Origin: Daucus carota subsp. sativus
Taxonomy: Eukaryota; Streptophyta; Magnoliopsida; Apiales; Apiaceae
Length of the DNA stretch: 64,000 nucleotides
Assembly (NCBI RefSeq): GCF_001625215.2
Contig: NC_030381.2
Span: forward strand, 49,003,214-49,067,213
Direction: 5' to 3'
Shown here: piece after piece, positions 62,776 to 64,000 of the stretch
Numbering within the stretch: the first letter of the stretch is position 1
How the letters are laid out: every line of letters begins with the position of its first letter
Program-made: the position numbers and the translations under genes
Notes under the pieces: generated by a model
Databases searched by the model: none
What the model was told of the DNA's origin: nothing
What the model saw: only the letters and a program-made list of their open reading frames with translations

Positions 62776-63130
62776 CCTTATCTGACGACGAAGGAGAGTG
62801 GACACTTAGTGACACTGGCTTTTGACCTGAACATATATTTAAAAAAATGAAAAAGGTTGAGCAGGTGAAGTACTACACAATCATATCTACTTAACACCTA
62901 AGATGAGACTTGGAATGAAAAAGTATAAAAGTGTGAGAATATCTTACAAAATCAAACAAACCCACATAGAATCACAAATCAAACACCTTATATGCATCAA
63001 TCAAAAACTATCTGCAAGAAGTCAAATTCTCTTGAACCATATTGTAGCATTCAACACATCACAACATTGCAAGATGGATAATATGGGTGTGGAAAAACTT
63101 ACCATCTTTTATCGAAGGGAGAGACGGCAT
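62776..63130 (-). other. Possible first two exons of a gene carried by the Helitron
   Basis: Exon 63103-63130 runs ATG to donor G/GTAAGT (MPSLPSIKD); exon 62776-62826 has acceptor TATGTTCAG, continues in the matching phase (GQKPVSLSVHSPSSSDK) and ends at a donor-like G/GTATTG. A plausible leader with GC-richer sequence lies at 63140-63400, near the Helitron's 5' end. No family recognised; too short for certainty. Confidence 0.4.
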
Positions 63131-63450
63131 CTGAGAGTAATTCGTTTCCGACCTTTAAATCAAACTTGATGAAACACGAAGATAATACACACCGGCGACA
63201 CGGTTATGATTTTTGATATCACAGGTTGAAGCCCGTATGAATCCAAGAGGATGCCACATAATCCAAGAGGTTAATCCACATGATTGGAAATTTGAATTCA
63301 GAGGAAGAGAATTGAACGGCATAAATTAAGGAACAAACTGTGCTGGGCAGATGGGTTAACGGGTCTCGGGTGGATGGAGCAGGCAAATAAAACGGGCAAA
63401 ATTAGGATTATTTTTGGGGCCTTCACTAGCATGCATTAAGAATATATGGA

Positions 63451-64000
63451 TATTTATTGATTTTGGATATCTATATCAAAAAAGATGTTATAAGAGTATC
63501 TCCAACCATTAAAACTCCTTAGCTAAAAGATGAGTTGGCCTACTAAAAATACAAAATTTTAGCTAATAGCTTGAAAAACTCAACTTCAACCATACTCAGC
63601 TGTTGTCTATAATTTTAGTCATCCTCCTGTGAATGACTAAATTTATCGAACCTCTACAGATCTGAAAGAAATCTGTAGGAAGATTGCACATCATACATTA
63701 CTATATTGAACTGATATATTCTATTTTAACAATCTAAAATATTAATAACATACTATTTTTAAATTATAACCAACCAATATAGCCAATACCATTGAAACAA
63801 AATGTCTTACAGGTTCAGCAAATTTTACGTAATGTCTTACAAGTCCCATTTAGCAAACGATCATAGCCAACGTCGTTGGAGATGCTTGAAAACCCTTAGC
63901 TAAATGGTGAGTTGGCATTCTAAAAATAAAAAATTTTAACCAACAGCTCGAAAAACTCGTACTCCAACCATACCCGGCTGTTGTCTATAATTTTAGCCAA
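63451..64000. other. Host flank of the Helitron and two copies of a MITE-like repeat
   Basis: 63451-63490 completes the host repeat unit interrupted by the Helitron. From ~63493 and again from ~63870 the strings GGAGATGCTT/AGTATCTCCAACCA, CCTTAGCTAAA, GAGTTGGC, CTGTTGTCTATAATTTTAG occur in the same order, about 380 bp apart, as expected for a MITE or its duplicated ends. No gene. Confidence 0.5.

Larger units (their letters stand above)
57478..63450 (-). mobile_element. ~6-kb non-autonomous Helitron carrying gene fragments
   Basis: Minus-strand 3' end: hairpin GCTCGCG/CGCGGGC with a 3-base loop, then ATAATTCC and CTAG, next to T. Minus-strand 5' end: TCCATATATTCTTAATGC, preceded by A. Removing 57478-63450 joins GGCTTATTAATAAATA to TATTTATTGATTTTGG, which restores a unit parallel to 57318-57380 (TTGCTTATTGATAAAAGATATTGATTGTTTTTGG in pieces), so both borders are supported by an internal empty-site comparison. 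No Rep/helicase frame is present. It holds a MED15-like exon and several open, splice-flanked segments, all on the Helitron's own strand. Confidence 0.8.

Noticed and set aside
63103-63130. MPSLPSIKD start taken as a replication protein A-like (DUF223) gene of an autonomous Helitron
   Set aside because: The next splice-compatible exon continues GQKPVSLSVHSPSSSDK, which does not follow the OB-fold pattern, and no Rep/helicase frame exists in the element.

Overview
This window is nuclear DNA from a flowering plant, most likely a eudicot. It is very AT-rich, its genes have introns with GT..AG borders and CT-rich 5' leaders, and it carries plant transcription factor families (trihelix, ALOG, Dof), SAG39-type cysteine proteases, and a dense load of plant transposon relics (hAT-like, Mutator-like, Stowaway and PIF/Harbinger MITEs, Helitrons, a Gag-only copia-type LTR element). 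I cannot name the species. All homology calls rest on recognition of motifs, not on searches.

Layout. 1-4 kb: AT-rich DNA and a ~2.5 kb tandem satellite-like array ending shortly upstream of a trihelix transcription factor gene (4373-5383, +). 5.4-17 kb: no complete gene; one possible orphan terminal exon (9067-9183, -), a Mutator-like foldback element with a hAT-like MITE nested in it, and other MITEs. 17.2-17.8 kb: an intronless ALOG/LSH gene (-). 18-25.9 kb: MITE-rich intergenic DNA. 25.95-26.43 kb: a short CDF-type Dof gene (+). 26.4-30.4 kb: intergenic DNA with a non-coding retroelement-like segment.

30.5-47.8 kb is a tandem segmental duplication. Each unit holds a small zinc-binding gene on the minus strand (the C-terminal domain of YVH1/DUSP12 without the phosphatase) followed by a papain-like cysteine protease on the plus strand. 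Unit 2 has grown: the first intron of its zinc-protein gene holds two (TA)n-flanked elements and a 2.6 kb LTR retrotransposon that has only gag. The empty target site of the retrotransposon is preserved in unit 1. A third protease copy (48.3-49.4 kb) has a premature stop. All three proteases replace the usual Trp after the catalytic Cys with Tyr or Phe.

53.1-55.8 kb: a two-exon ARM-repeat gene, followed at once by MITEs and Helitron termini. 57478-63450 is a ~6 kb Helitron on the minus strand whose two ends can be placed to the base because the flanks rebuild a pre-existing repeat unit. It carries a MED15-like exon fragment and several splice-compatible open segments of unknown origin, all on its own strand. 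The rest is intergenic.

The genes do not form a pathway. The main story is local: duplication of a protease/zinc-protein pair, divergence at a catalytic-site neighbour, and successive insertions that can be ordered by paralogous empty sites.
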